Source: Trochalopteron elliotii (Eukaryota > Chordata > Aves > Passeriformes > Leiothrichidae). From it: a stretch of 64,000 nucleotides of DNA. Both the position numbers and the translations under genes were made by a program. The stretch lies in assembly GCA_024734555.1 (NCBI GenBank), contig JANPWX010000127.1:102877-166876 (forward strand), given 5' to 3'. Position 1 is the first letter of the stretch; each line of letters starts with the position of its first letter. A model generated the notes under the pieces. The model was given only the letters and a program-made list of their open reading frames with translations, was not told the DNA's origin and did not search any database. Of the stretch, positions 47,939 to 58,890 are shown piece by piece.

Positions 47939-48435
47939 GTATCAGGATGGGAATTTCAGGGGTTACCAGGATTTGGAGATCAGGATGGGAATTTTGGGGT
48001 TATCAGGATTTGGAGATAAGGGATTGGAATTTCAGGGGTTATCAGGATTTGGAGATCAGGATGGGAATTTAGGGGTTATCAGGATTTGGAGATCAGGGGA
48101 ATCAAGATGGGAATTTTGGGGTTATCAGGATTTGGAGATCAGGATGGGAATTTCAGGAGATATCAGGATTTGGAGATAAGGGGTATCAGGATGGGAATGT
48201 AGGGTTTGTCAGGATTTGGAGATCAGGAATATCAGGATGGGAATTTCAGGGGTTATCAGGATTTAGGGATAAGGGATACAGGATGGGAATTCAGGGGTTA
48301 TCAGGACTTAGAAATAAAGGATATCAGGATGGAAATTCAGGCATTATCAGGAACTGGAGATCAGGGGGTATCAGGATGGGAATTTGGGGGTTATGAGGAT
48401 TTGGATATCAGGGGTATCAGCACGGGATATCAGCA
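47939..48435 (+). repeat. Minisatellite, about 40-45 bp unit
   Basis: About eleven units made of TATCAGGATGGGAATTTC, AGGGGTTATCAGG and ATTTGGAGATCAGG, with short deletions. Plus strand is G-rich. The preceding N suggests the assembler was uncertain about the array start. Confidence 0.92.
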
Positions 48436-49411
48436 TTTTTTTTTTTTCCAGGCAGAGAGGCAGGATTAACTTCTCTCCCCACCAAACAGCTCATGGGCTG
48501 CAAATACCTTTTTCTACTTTTTTTTTTTTTTCCTATTCAGCCTTTTTCTGAGAGTTACTTAAATAGAAGGTGCTGATGCTCCTTGTGACAGCACAAATTC
48601 CTGTCAGGGTGTTCATCATCCTCCCTTTCATCATTTCCCCCTGTTTTTTTAGAGGAAAAAATGGAAATTTAATACATAAGTGGCACCTCTTTAATTACAA
48701 ACCTACATAAAAAGCCCCAAACTTTCTCCCTTTCCAATCTGCTCCTTCAGCCAGTTTTGATGGAGAGGCTTTGCCTGGCAGACACAGAGTTTGTGCAGCA
48801 CCATCACCAGGAAAACAGATAAATTCTAAAGATTAAAGCCCTGATTTCATCCCCATCTCTTCCTGCAGCAAATTGCTAAAATAGAACTCATTAAAAAATC
48901 TGCTGTGGGTATCAAAGCTCCTTTTAAAACACTTTTTTTTTTTTGCTCTGATCTGAATTTTTTGGAGTTTGAGGAAGGATTAAGCAAATTAAGGACAGGA
49001 AAGTGTAACAACACAAGGCCTTTGAGGACCAGCTTTAACTTTTCCAGCATATCTCACCTAACCACAGGAATATTTTTTTCCCTGTGAAGGAGCATTTAAA
49101 TATTTATTTGAAGATGGTGAAGTGCCTTCCTATAAAGACACAAATCATTGTTTGGGTTGGCAGGCCCGAGAGCGAATAAAGTACTGAAATGTGGCTCAGA
49201 TATTGGCATTTATTATTTTTTATGAGGAAAAAATGTACCCTGAAAGAAGCCCTCGAAATACTTGATTATTTTTGGGAGCAGGCTGTGGGTAAGAAACCAC
49301 TGTTGCTATATCAAATTTTGGAGAACAAGAGATAAACTTGACCAGAATTCATGGATCTGTGTAGGTTTAATATTGGATATAGAAGGTTTTAATTCTTTTT
49401 TACATTTTAGA
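48436..49411. other. Unannotated noncoding sequence
   Basis: T runs at 48438-48447, 48520-48531 and 48932-48943. No gene recognised. Confidence 0.45.
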
Positions 49412-49555
49412 GACTCAGAGCCTGGTGTTTCTTATGTTACAATTTTGGTGGTTGAAGATTTGGGGTTTCATTCAATCACTGTGGTAGTTTCAGCTTAGTA
49501 AATCTGATTTTCTGTGGGAAATCTCTGGAGTTTAATAAGGAAGTGGAGCTCCCAT
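49412..49555 (+). repeat. Unclassified dispersed repeat, copy 1 of 3
   Basis: Matches 52617-52755 at about 85% by eye. Shared phrases are CTCAGAGCCTGGTGTTTCTT, TTGGGGTTTCATTCAATCAC and AAATCTGATTTTCTGTG. No transposon family is recognised. Confidence 0.75.
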
Positions 49556-49776
49556 CATCATCTTGATGAAGGTTTTATGGTCAGGATCTGCTCTGAAATA
49601 AATGATGCCCACCCAAGCTCATTATGCCACAAGCTTTTAATGAAGATTTTTTTCATTGAAAAATAGAAAAAAAGGAGAAAAAAATTGCAAGCACGTTAGA
49701 GGCCAAATTTGATAATTTTAATGCCTGGTGTGGAAATAAAATGTGATCTCCACAGTGGCTGCAAGGATTGGGGCAG

Positions 49777-49908
49777 GAAAAAGAAGGAAAAAGAAGAAGA
49801 AAAAGAAGGAAAAAAATGGAAAAAAGAAGGAAAAAAGAAGGAAAAAGAAGGAAAAAGAAGGAAAAAAGGAGGAAAAAGAAGGAAAAAGAAAGAAAAAGAA
49901 GGAAAAAG
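49777..49908 (+). repeat. Polypurine microsatellite, GAAGGAAAAA type
   Basis: About 130 bases of A and G only, mostly AAGAAGGAAA variants. Generates Lys/Glu or Phe/Ser artefact frames. Confidence 0.96.
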
Positions 49909-50044
49909 AATCCTGGCCATGATTGATGAGGGAGAATTTGTTGACTTGAGCTGGTTCTGCTCTGAGGGGAGGGGGCAAACTGAGGAATTTCTAACCCAAA
50001 GCTTTAAAGCAGAACATTCAAACAGACATTGGCTTCAAATATAC

Positions 50045-50069
50045 AACATGCACACACACACACACACAA
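50045..50069 (+). repeat. (CA)n microsatellite
   Basis: About eleven CA units. Confidence 0.95.
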
Positions 50070-50330
50070 AAATAATTTAAAAAAAAAGTTAATTTGTTTT
50101 CATCTGCTGGTTCCTGTTGGAGAGGTGAAGTTTGTTTTTCCCTCTTGCGGCAGCTCAGGGAGGAGATTCGCCCCATATGCCACCAGCCCTGCTGCCAGAT
50201 GTTTGCCAGAGGTTTTTCCCTCCCCATCCTAATATTGCAATTCCTAAATCTCTTTTTTTTTTTTCTTTCAGGAACTTCTGATTTCAGTGTTGAATTTCTG
50301 AGTTTCTGTAGAATCTGGGCTGATATATAA

Positions 50331-50759
50331 GTGTGAACTTCCTGCATCTAAACATCCTGTGCTGTGTGAGATATTGTGAATTTCCTACACCCAAACATCC
50401 AATGCTGTGTGAGATGTTGTAGTGTGAATTTCCTACCCAAACATCCAGTGCTGTGTGAGATTTTGTGAATTTCCTACCTAAACATCCTGTGCTGTGTGAG
50501 ATATTGTGGTGTGAATTTCCTACCCAAACATCCAATGCTGTGTGAGATATTGTGAATTTCCTACCTAAATATCCTGTGCTGTGTGAGATATTGTGAATTT
50601 TCTACCCAAACATCCAGTGCTGTGTGAGATATTGTGAATTTCCTCCACCTAAACATCCAGTGTTGTGTGAGATATTGTGAATTTCCTCCACCCAAACATC
50701 CAGTGTTGTGTGAGATATTGTGAATTTCCTACACTCAAACATCCAGTGCTGTGTGAGAT
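50331..50759 (+). repeat. Minisatellite, about 41-45 bp unit, ten copies, interrupted by an LTR
   Basis: Units read GCTGTGTGAGATATTGTG, AATTTCCTACCC and AAACATCCAGT. Ten GTGTGAGAT motifs can be counted. The last is cut by the LTR at 50760-51355, and a further GAGATGTTGTGGTGTGTCCA remnant resumes at 51356. Confidence 0.95.
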
Positions 50760-51355
50760 TGTCTTGGGTTATGTAATCAAAAAAAATGTTTATTCTATTC
50801 CATCTGTTGAAACCCGGTTGGGGAGGTGTTTTCTTTCTCTCTGGTAACTCCAGGAGGGAGGGGACAGCTGCCTTCTGATAACGGGCTAGCTGTTAAAACC
50901 GGGTGGGGAATTGTTCCTTATCTCTGCTCACCCTCCCGTTACCTCCATGGGAATATCTTCTGTTAATGGGCCATTAAAACTCACCAGTGACATCACACAT
51001 GACATCATCTCATTGTGAGATGCTCCACCCAGGGAGGAGGAGCCAAACCATTTCCACCCAGATAAAAAGGAGCCACAAGTGTCACCAGTCATCCAGTATT
51101 CCCATGGGACTCCCAAAGGAAGACTGGACCCATCTCTGGACCCTTTTTCTCTACAGGACCATCCCCACTTCCAACAGGACCACATCTGCCACTCCAGGAG
51201 GGCTTACTCTTTACAACCAGAGTCAGATTGTATTCTGTCAGTGGTCTTTTGTATTATTGCATTTATTTTATTTTACTTCTTTTTTTTTTTTTCTTCCTAT
51301 GAAATTGTATTTCTGACTTGGAGTGTCTCACCGGTTTTGCTTTCAAACCACTACA
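50760..51355 (+). mobile_element. Solo LTR, 596 bp, TGTCTTGGGTT family (diverged subfamily)
   Basis: Begins TGTCTTGGGTTATG and ends CCACTACA. The 5-bp GAGAT is present on both sides (50755-50759 and 51356-51360), and the array outside continues in register, so this is a clear insertion. A TATA-like GATAAAAAGG at 51061-51070 supports plus orientation. I recognise the left half (AACCCGGTTGGGGAGGTG, TTATCTCTGCTCACC) as a widespread passerine LTR. It shares its 5' terminus with the LTRs at 5250 and 32267, but the bodies are diverged. Confidence 0.93.
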
Positions 51356-51379
51356 GAGATGTTGTGGTGTGTCCAGTGT

Positions 51380-51653
51380 AAAGATGACAGAGGCACCAGA
51401 GGCCCTGCAGGGATGTCCTGAGGGGCTGTGGTCACTCAGAGGCCCAGCTCAGCTCAGGACAATGGTGCAAAGCCTGGCCTGGCCCTGGGCAGGCCTGGCT
51501 CTGTCACTCCCCATTAGTCCCTCTCTACAATGGCTCCACTGCCCCTTGATTGCTTTGTGTTTTCTCATAATTCCCAGTCTTAATCCCACCAATAGCCAAA
51601 AAACTTCCTATCATGCCAGTCACAGAGACAATTATATAAGAATTCTTTTTTTT

Positions 51654-51684
<31 letters not shown>

Positions 51685-52616
51685 TTTGTTCTCCCCCTCT
51701 TTTTATTCCAGTTTAGAGAAAACAAAGAGCCCCATTCATTCAATTTGCAGCTGAGTCTCTCAGGTTATGTAAATTGTTAAATCATCCATGCTCTTTCTTT
51801 TTAGCCATATTGCAAGCAGGGAATTTCCATAGCCAGTTGAAAACCCCACAACTGATCTATCCCGACAAACACGGCCATCAAGAGTTTCATCTCTTTTTTT
51901 TTTTTTACTTTTTTTTTTGGCTTCCTTTCTCCTGGTTAACCAACATGTTATACTCCCATGGAGAATAATAAAAAGAAATCAGGAGCCTTTCATGAAAATT
52001 TAAGTGGAATAAAACCTTCTGATATAATTATGAGATGCCTGTGGACCTCACTTGATCTTTTTTCATTTCCATCAAGGCAGAATTCCGTGCAGAATCCCAG
52101 CCAAGCCTCCATTTGCACTCTCTTGATTTTTATTTCTTTTTTTTTCATTCTTACTATTTTTTACATCACATTTTCAGTGAAGCTCCTTGGGAGAGCAGCT
52201 TCCTCAGCTCAGTTATTGATTTAGGATTGTTGGAGGATTTCTCTGCAGTGGGAAATGACAGCGATGTCAGAGTTACATAATGATGTCTGTTAATAGGAGA
52301 ATTTCCATTTGCTTTGTGCTCATCTCGCTCTCCCTGCCCCTTTCTGGGGCTCAGTTTGAAGAAAGGGAAAGGACATTATAAAGCCTGGCTTAGGCTTGGC
52401 CACTTGGGGACACTCACAGTGAGGTTTTGGCCAGCCAGTGTCACAATTTGCACAGGATGGATAAATTGTGCTGTCTGTGCAGAAAATCCAGTCCCCTGCA
52501 TGGCTGAAGGGACATCCCTTGTTTTCCAAGGGCCTGGACAAAAAGCTCTGCTCAGAGATCTCCCTCCAGGAAAGTGTGTCCATCTCATTTGGGTAAAAAA
52601 AAGAATATTTGATACA
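51380..52616. other. Unannotated noncoding sequence with T-rich tracts
   Basis: Long T run at 51658-51687 and T-rich runs at 51895-51919 and 52134-52145. The part at about 52160-52310 is non-repetitive and might be conserved. No gene supported. Confidence 0.45.
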
Positions 52617-52815
52617 CTCAGAGCCTGGTGTTTCTTACGTTGCAATCACAGTGGTTGAGGTTTTGGGGTTTCATTCAATCACTGTTGTAATTTCAATGCA
52701 GAAAATCTGATTTTCTGTGTGAAATCCCTGTAATAAATTAGTAAACAACTCCAGCCCAAAGTGATCCTTGGTAGATCGAGGTTTGCAGATTCCTTTCAAA
52801 GTGATCTTTGCCAGG
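52617..52815 (+). repeat. Unclassified dispersed repeat, copy 2 of 3 (longest)
   Basis: The left part matches 49412-49555 and the right part (about 52720-52815) matches 56063-56155. Shared phrases on the right are AATTAGTAAACA, AGATC(A/G)AGGTTTGCAGA and CCTTTCAAA. This copy bridges the two others and shows they belong to one family. Confidence 0.75.
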
Positions 52816-52954
52816 ATTTGTTTACTTGTTTATTGTGCAAAATAAACATCACTTACAGCCCTCAGTTCTGCTGGTGTTACCCAGAAATTTCTCCTGGTTA
52901 AGAAAATTTTGCCCACGCAGACGCTTGCAATGGCCTTTAGGTGAAGGAGGGGAG

Positions 52955-53245
52955 TTTTAGATGCGATTCTGGGGCAAAATTTTTCCCTGTGAGTGTGGGG
53001 AAGCCCTGAATTCCCAGAGGGGTTGTGCCTTCTGCATCCCTGGAAGTGTCCAAGGCCAGGTTGGAGCAGCCTGGGACAGTGGAAGGTGTCCCTGCCCATG
53101 GTCTCCCTAATAATAATACAATGTTTCAGGTCTTTGCTTAAACTTTAAGGACAATTTTTAAGGATAATCTTTAAGGATGATATTTAAGGATAATCATTAA
53201 GGATGATCTTTAAGGTCTTTCCAACCCAACCCATCCCCTGATTCC
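52955..53245 (+). mobile_element. CR1 LINE 3' end, with an internal tandem expansion
   Basis: CATCCCTGGAAGTGTCCAAG, GCCAGGTTGGAGCAGCCTGG and ACAGTGGAAGGTGTCCCTGC identify CR1. After TGCCCATGG the expected short spacer to CTTTAAGGTC is replaced by about 110 bp holding a 13-14 bp tandem repeat, and the tail then resumes as TTTCCAACCCAACCC. Confidence 0.85.
53144..53215 (+). repeat. 13-14 bp tandem repeat inside the CR1 tail
   Basis: About five units of the form TTTAAGGATGATC. The CR1 consensus contains one similar phrase (GATGATCTTTAAGG), so the array probably grew from CR1 sequence itself. Confidence 0.85.
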
Positions 53246-53249
53246 CCAC

Positions 53250-56062
53250 AGCCCTGAAAAATCCCAAAACAGAGCAACAAACTGAAACATGGAGCTGGGT
53301 GGAAACTGGGCAAGTTCACGAACACCCAGCCTAAAACCCAGCCTAAAACCCAGCCTAGCAAAGCTCCCCTCAGATCCCACAGGAGTTTCAGCTCTGCAGG
53401 ACAGGGGGGTGAAGCCTGGACGTGCCCAAGGCAGGCTCTGGCACTGGGTGGGCTCCCAGGGTCTGGGATCCATTAGAGCCCAACATTCTCCCGAGCCCAG
53501 GGATTAATTCTCCTGCAGGAACCCGAGCAAAGCAGGAGCAGCACAAAGTTAATCAAGCACTGATCCTCCCAATCCACTTAATCACAGCCAGCTGCTACTT
53601 AAAGCCTCAGAAGAGCAACATCCCCGGGGCAGCCCTTTTGGAGGAGGGGGGGAAGCCCTTCAGAGCACCCTGGATGGGAGAAGGGCATTAAAAAGTTAAT
53701 AAAATAAAAGTTAATTCCCTCAATCAAGGAGGGGAGGGAATAGTTCTGGGAAGTTCTAAAGCTTCCAATATTAATTTCTTCCCGCCTTCCCAGCTGCTGA
53801 TCCCTGGAAGGCATTTGATTTGTACTAAAATATTTGCTCATAACCCAGGTTTCCTCCTGCAGTGTACACAGGCTGTGTGGTGCCTGAGACTTGGCTGTGG
53901 GATTTTTCCCTCTTTCATTCCAAGTGTCTCTAAAAATCTTAAAAACCCCGACCACGCCACTCCAGTTTATGTTGGCTGGGTAATCTTGTCCTCATTTTTT
54001 ATTTCTTTTTTTATTTTTTTTTTTTTTTTTTTTTTAAGGGATGTATGGTCTCTTGGCCATGTCATCCCCTCTCAGCATAAAATCAGGGGCCTCTTTTAAC
54101 AAATGTGTTATTCCCCATTTGAACTTTATTGGGCTGGAACGTTTGGAGGGGTTCTGACAGGATTTGAGGTGTTTCAGCTTCCACAGAGGAAATCCCTAAG
54201 TACATCACCGAGGCCTCTTTGCAAAACACTTCATGGGATGGAGGAAAATGCTTTTCTTCCTGAATTCTGGCTGGGAAAGCCGAGATCCTGACGGATTAAG
54301 TGACTTGATAAAATCACCCTGGGGGGGCTGTGGCAGAGCTCAAGTTTAAATCAGATTTTAATCCCAGGTGAGCCTGCATTCCCAGCGCTGGAGTCACTGC
54401 ATGGATCAGGGGCTGTGGGGTTTAGGCTGTGGGGTTCAGAGAGGATCTGCTGGGAGAACATTTAATTAACAACAAAACCTCATTGAGACTTCAGCTTGGT
54501 CCCCCAGGAATTTGGGAATGCTCTGAAAGCAGTTTAGAAATAATCAGATTGTGGGTGGTGTGATTGGGATGGAGTAGGACTCTGAAGGCTCTGAGAGTGG
54601 AAAATCTGATTGAAATGGGTGTCCCTTTGTCCCCACCTGAGAGCTCCCCAGCAGGACTGGGCTGGATTCCCTTGGGGATGAAAATCCTGGTCCAGCCTGG
54701 ACCAGATTCCCCACTTTAGTTCTGATATTATGGAACAAAACTCCTCTCAGCCCATCACTTTAACTTCAGGCTGCCACAAGCAGCTCCTTTTTTAAAGGAA
54801 AGAAAGTTGTCATCAGCAGCAGCAGCTCCCTCTCCTTCTGCTGCATTCCCACTTTTCCATGAATCTGCAAACATTTTTAAAATGCAGAGCACAGCTCAGC
54901 AGTTTCCCACTGCTGCTTTTCCCTTTGCCATGGCAAACACATTCCACAATCCTTCCCCTAATATTTGGTTTTCTGCAAAGTTTTCCACCGGAGAAATGTT
55001 CCTGCCTGCTAAAAAAGCAGCATTTTGGACATACCACAGGCTTGCAGTTTTTTCTCAGAACAGAAAAATATCGACCTTTTAAATAAATATTGATGTTTTT
55101 ATACTCACACCCCCACACCTGCGTCCTGATGCACTCTCGAGGTACCACGATATGGAAAAACACCCTGGAATCATCAGAATTCTACTAAAAATTCATGGTT
55201 CTTTTGAAGGTGCCTTGTAAAAATCAGCCAGGCTCTATTTTGTGTCGTGTTTTAAAGGAATTTGCAACATTTCAGGAGTTTTGTGTGGCAAAAATTGCCC
55301 CTCTCCTGCTGATATAGCACCTGAAGCAGAGCAAGTTTTGAGGGGGTTCTACCAAATTTTACAAATTCCTCTAAGCCAGATTTGGGGGAAAATTTTCCAC
55401 GTGGCCACAGGAAAAAATCTGATTAAAGCAAGGATTTTTTTTTTTTTTATTTCCAGGTTTTTTAATAACTGCTCCCTAATTAATGAGCAGGGGAGCAGGG
55501 GCGGGGGCATGCCTGCCTCTCCAGCTGTGCTCTGCAGTGCAGATGTGGCTGAGCATCCCCCCCAAACCCACAGGGACACGGTGGAAATGTCCTTGGTGAG
55601 TGAGAGGCTGGTGAAAAGCCAGGCTGGGCTGCTGGGGACAAGTCCTGTCATCAGTCACCAGCCACCAGCACGGCCCCGAGTCGTTCCAAACCAAATGGGA
55701 GAGAACGGTTTCAAGGAGCTGAATTTATTTTTCATCCATCACCAGCGAGTTGATTTAGGTGGAAGGGCATGAGGGAGATGGAGTGATGCTCAGGAGACAG
55801 CTGGGACATTAACGGAGGCAGCTCCCCTCAAAACTCCCCTTCAAGGCCGTTTAAAAAGTGATTTATTGTCACCACACACCTGAAAATGCCTGCCAGATCC
55901 AGGAAAGGCATTAAACACGTGCTCAAATGAACTCATCAAGGCACTGCTGCCCAAATCTCTGAGCTGGGGACTTGCTGAGGACTCTCCCAGCTTATTTTTG
56001 TGTTTTCTGTAGCCAAAATCACTGCAGGGCCTCACGTTATACATCTCCACTTCCCACCTGCT
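53250..56062. other. Unannotated noncoding sequence
   Basis: A short triple AACCCAGCCTA repeat at about 53328-53358 and a T tract at 54010-54036. The longest open frame (55242-55772, plus, 176 codons) has no recognised domain and a low-complexity Phe run. No gene supported. Confidence 0.5.
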
Positions 56063-56155
56063 GGGTATCCCTGAAATTAGTAAACATCTTCAGCCTTCAA
56101 AGATATCCTCAATAGATCAAGGTTTGCAGAATCCTTTCAAAAATAATCTTGGAGA
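56063..56155 (+). repeat. Unclassified dispersed repeat, copy 3 of 3
   Basis: Matches 52720-52815. Followed directly by a CR1 tail, whereas copy 2 lies about 140 bp before one. Confidence 0.7.
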
Positions 56156-56169
56156 GTATTTCTTGTGTT

Positions 56170-56332
56170 AAAGAGCAGCTGTGGCTGCTCCTGGAGCCCT
56201 GGGATGTCCCAGGCCAGGCTGGACAGGGCTTGGAGCAGCCTGGGACAGTGGAAGGTGTCCCTGCCCATGGCAGGGGTGGGACAAGATGGTCTTTAAGGTC
56301 CCTTCCACCCCAAACCATCCCACAAGTCTGTG
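56170..56332 (+). mobile_element. CR1 LINE 3' end fragment
   Basis: Near-canonical CR1 end: GGGCTTGGAGCAGCCTGGG, ACAGTGGAAGGTGTCCCTGC, CCATGGCAGGGGTGG and CTTTAAGGTCCCTTCCACCC. It is better preserved than the other tails here, suggesting a younger copy. Confidence 0.88.
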
Positions 56333-56396
56333 GTACTAAAATCAGTAATTATTAAACTGAGCTGAGCACACAAACTTGGAGAATTTTGGAGGAGTT

Positions 56397-56675
56397 GTGT
56401 TTGGATGGATTCCGGGGGGAAATGACACCCAGGGATGGGATTTGGGGGGAAATGACACTCAGGGATGGGATCTGGGGGGAAATTACAGTCAGGGATGGAG
56501 TCTGGATGGAAATGAAAGTCAAGGATGGGATCTGGTGGGAAATAACAGTCAAGGATGGGATCTGGGGGGAAATGACACTCAGGGATGGGATTTGGGGGGA
56601 AATGACAGTTGGAAAGGGGATTTGGGGGGAAATGACACTCAGGGATGGGATTTGGGGGGAAATGACACTCAGGGA
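56397..56675 (+). repeat. G-rich minisatellite, 30-bp unit, nine copies
   Basis: Units read CAGGGATGGGATTTGGGGGG then AAATGACACT. Period 30 keeps every frame in phase, giving 10-residue repeats (NDTQGWDLGG type) in frames on both strands. Three G runs of 3-6 per unit make repeated G-quadruplexes plausible on the plus strand. Confidence 0.95.
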
Positions 56676-57326
56676 ACTCCTCTGACCACCGGGAATTCTC
56701 CTGGCCATGTTTCCTCTCCACCTGGGCACGGGGGAGAAGCAGCACGAGGAATTCACCCTTTCCATGGTGAACACAAACTCTGCCAAGCTCCCCAGCTCAG
56801 TTCCCAGTGAAGGAGCAGAAAAGATGGATTTGGGCTCCTGAAATTCCCACCCCACAGCCCTGAGCTCTCAGCCAGGGCCAGAGGGCAGCCCCATCCCTGG
56901 CAGAGAGAGAGTTCCCTGAGATCACATGGAAAAGTTTAACATTACCCCTGCAAGCTGTGGGTGCATGAGGGCTGGGAAAAAAAAAAAAAAAGAAACCCCA
57001 AACAAAACAAAACCTGCAGAACATCCTTAAAATGTAAAACATCTTGGTCTTTTAATAATCCCATGCGGTATGTTTTCACTTTAGCAATAATTGTATTTTC
57101 TTTTTGCGTATTTTATTTAACAACATTTCAGGGCCCGGCTAATCTGTTCCATCTGGAGAGGGAGTGAACAATGTGCTGAGCACAGGAACAACTGCCTTTA
57201 TCGGGCAGGGCTGGTTTGCAGCAGCAATCCAACACCCGGGAGAATTCCCGGCAGGAATTGTGGTCCCGCCTACCGTGGGCACCTCCGTGCTGCCATCAGC
57301 AGGTGGCAGGAAAGGGGCAGAAGGAA
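56676..57326. other. Unannotated noncoding sequence
   Basis: A run at about 56979-56993. No gene recognised. Confidence 0.4.
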
Positions 57327-57906
57327 TTTTAATGTTGAATTTTGTCAGTGGATTTTAGTGTTGAATTTTGTCAGTGGATTTCAGTGTTTATGTCAGTGGG
57401 TTTTAGTGTCACATTATGGCAATGGATTTCAGTGTTTATGTCAGTGGATTTTAGTGCTGAATTATGTCAGTGTGTTTTAGCGTCGAATTGTGTCAGTGAA
57501 CTTCAGTGTTGAATTTTGTCAGTGGGTTTTAGTGCTGAATTATGTCAGTGGATTTCAGTGTTTATGTCAGTGGATTTTAGTGTTGATTTTTGTCAGTGGA
57601 TTTCAGTGTTTATGTCAGTGGATTTTACTGTTGAATTGTGTCAGGGGATTTCACTGATAAATTGTGTCAGTGGATTTTAGTTGAGTTTTGTCCATGGATT
57701 TAAGTGTTGAATTGTGTCAGTGGGTTTTACTGCTGAATTTTGTCAGTGGGTTTTAATGTTGAATTTTATCAAGTGGGTTTTAGTGTTGAATTTTGTCAGT
57801 GGATTTCACTGTCGAATTTTGTCAGTGGATTTCACTGTTGAATTTTGTCAGTGGGTTTTACTGTCGAATTTTGTCAGTGGGTTTTATTGCTGAGTGATGT
57901 CGCTGT
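57327..57906 (+). repeat. Minisatellite, about 24-28 bp unit
   Basis: About twenty-two units of TTTTAGTGTTGAATTTTGTC followed by AGTGGA or AGTGGG. A shorter form with TTCAGTGTTTATGTCAGTGG is interspersed. Confidence 0.94.
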
Positions 57907-58234
57907 GTTTAACAGTAATTGAGGGGAGACAAACCAAAATCCTACAAGGGAGAAATAATTGAGCCGATGTGAAGCTGGTGGAGGTGAATTTATGGGTTTT
58001 ATTACAGTTCTCAAAGCAAACAAAGCATCCTAAGTGGATTAAGGGCTGTGACAGCTGACATTGAGCACCACCTTCCTCAGCCCCTGCAGGCCAGGGAAGA
58101 ATTCCCTGAACTCTGGCAGGTTGGGATTCACCTGGAGCAAAACTCCATGGCAACATCCCTCTGCCATGGAAAAGGAAAGGTGTTTGAGCATCCAGAGCCA
58201 TAAGGTTCTTCCACGTTTCCCAGGAAAGGTAGGA

Positions 58235-58890
58235 AGCCCTGCTGGAATCCTGCTGGAATCCCTGCTGGAATCCTGCTGGAATTCCTGCTGGAATCCTGCT
58301 GGAATCCTGCTGGAATCCCTGTTGGAATCCTGCTGGAATCCTGCTGGAATCCCTGTTGGAATCCCTGCTGGAATCCCTGTTGGAATCCCAGCTGGAATCC
58401 TGCTGGAATCCTGTTGGAATCCCAGCTGGAATCCTGCTGGAATCCTGGTGGAATCCCTGCTGGAATCCCTGCTGGAATCCTGCTGGAATCTCTGCTGGAA
58501 TCCTGCTGGAATCCCTGCTGGAATCCCTGCTTGAATCCTGGTGGAATCCCTGCTGGAATCCTGCTGGAATCCTGCTGGAATCCTGCTGGAATCCCTGCTG
58601 GAATCCTGCTGGAATCCTGGTGGAATCCCTGCTGGAATCCTGCTGGAATCCTGGTGGAATCCCTGCTGGAATCCTGCTGGAATCCTGCTGGAATCCTGCT
58701 GGAATCTCTGCTGGAATCCTGGTGGAATCCTGCTGGAATCCCTGCTGGAATCCCTGCTTGAATCCTGGTGGAATCCCTGCTGGAATCCTGGTGGAATCCC
58801 TGCTGGAATCCTGCTGGAATCCTGCTGGAATCCTGCTGAAATCCCAGCTGGAATCCCTGCTGGAATCCTGCTGAAATCCCAGCTGGAATG
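58235..58890 (+). repeat. Short-unit minisatellite, 11/12-bp CTGCTGGAATC(C)
   Basis: More than fifty units, mostly TCCTGCTGGAA (11 bp) and TCCCTGCTGGAA (12 bp), with GTTGGAA, GGTGGAA and AGCTGGAA variants. The unit has no stop in any of six frames. Long frames therefore run through it (349 and 379 codons on minus, up to 172 on plus) with GFQQDSSRIPA-type repeats in two minus frames. These are not supported as genes. Confidence 0.96.

Noticed and set aside
55242..55772. 176-codon plus-strand ORF as a gene
   Set aside because: No family resemblance, contains a poly-Phe run from a T tract, and no splice or promoter context.
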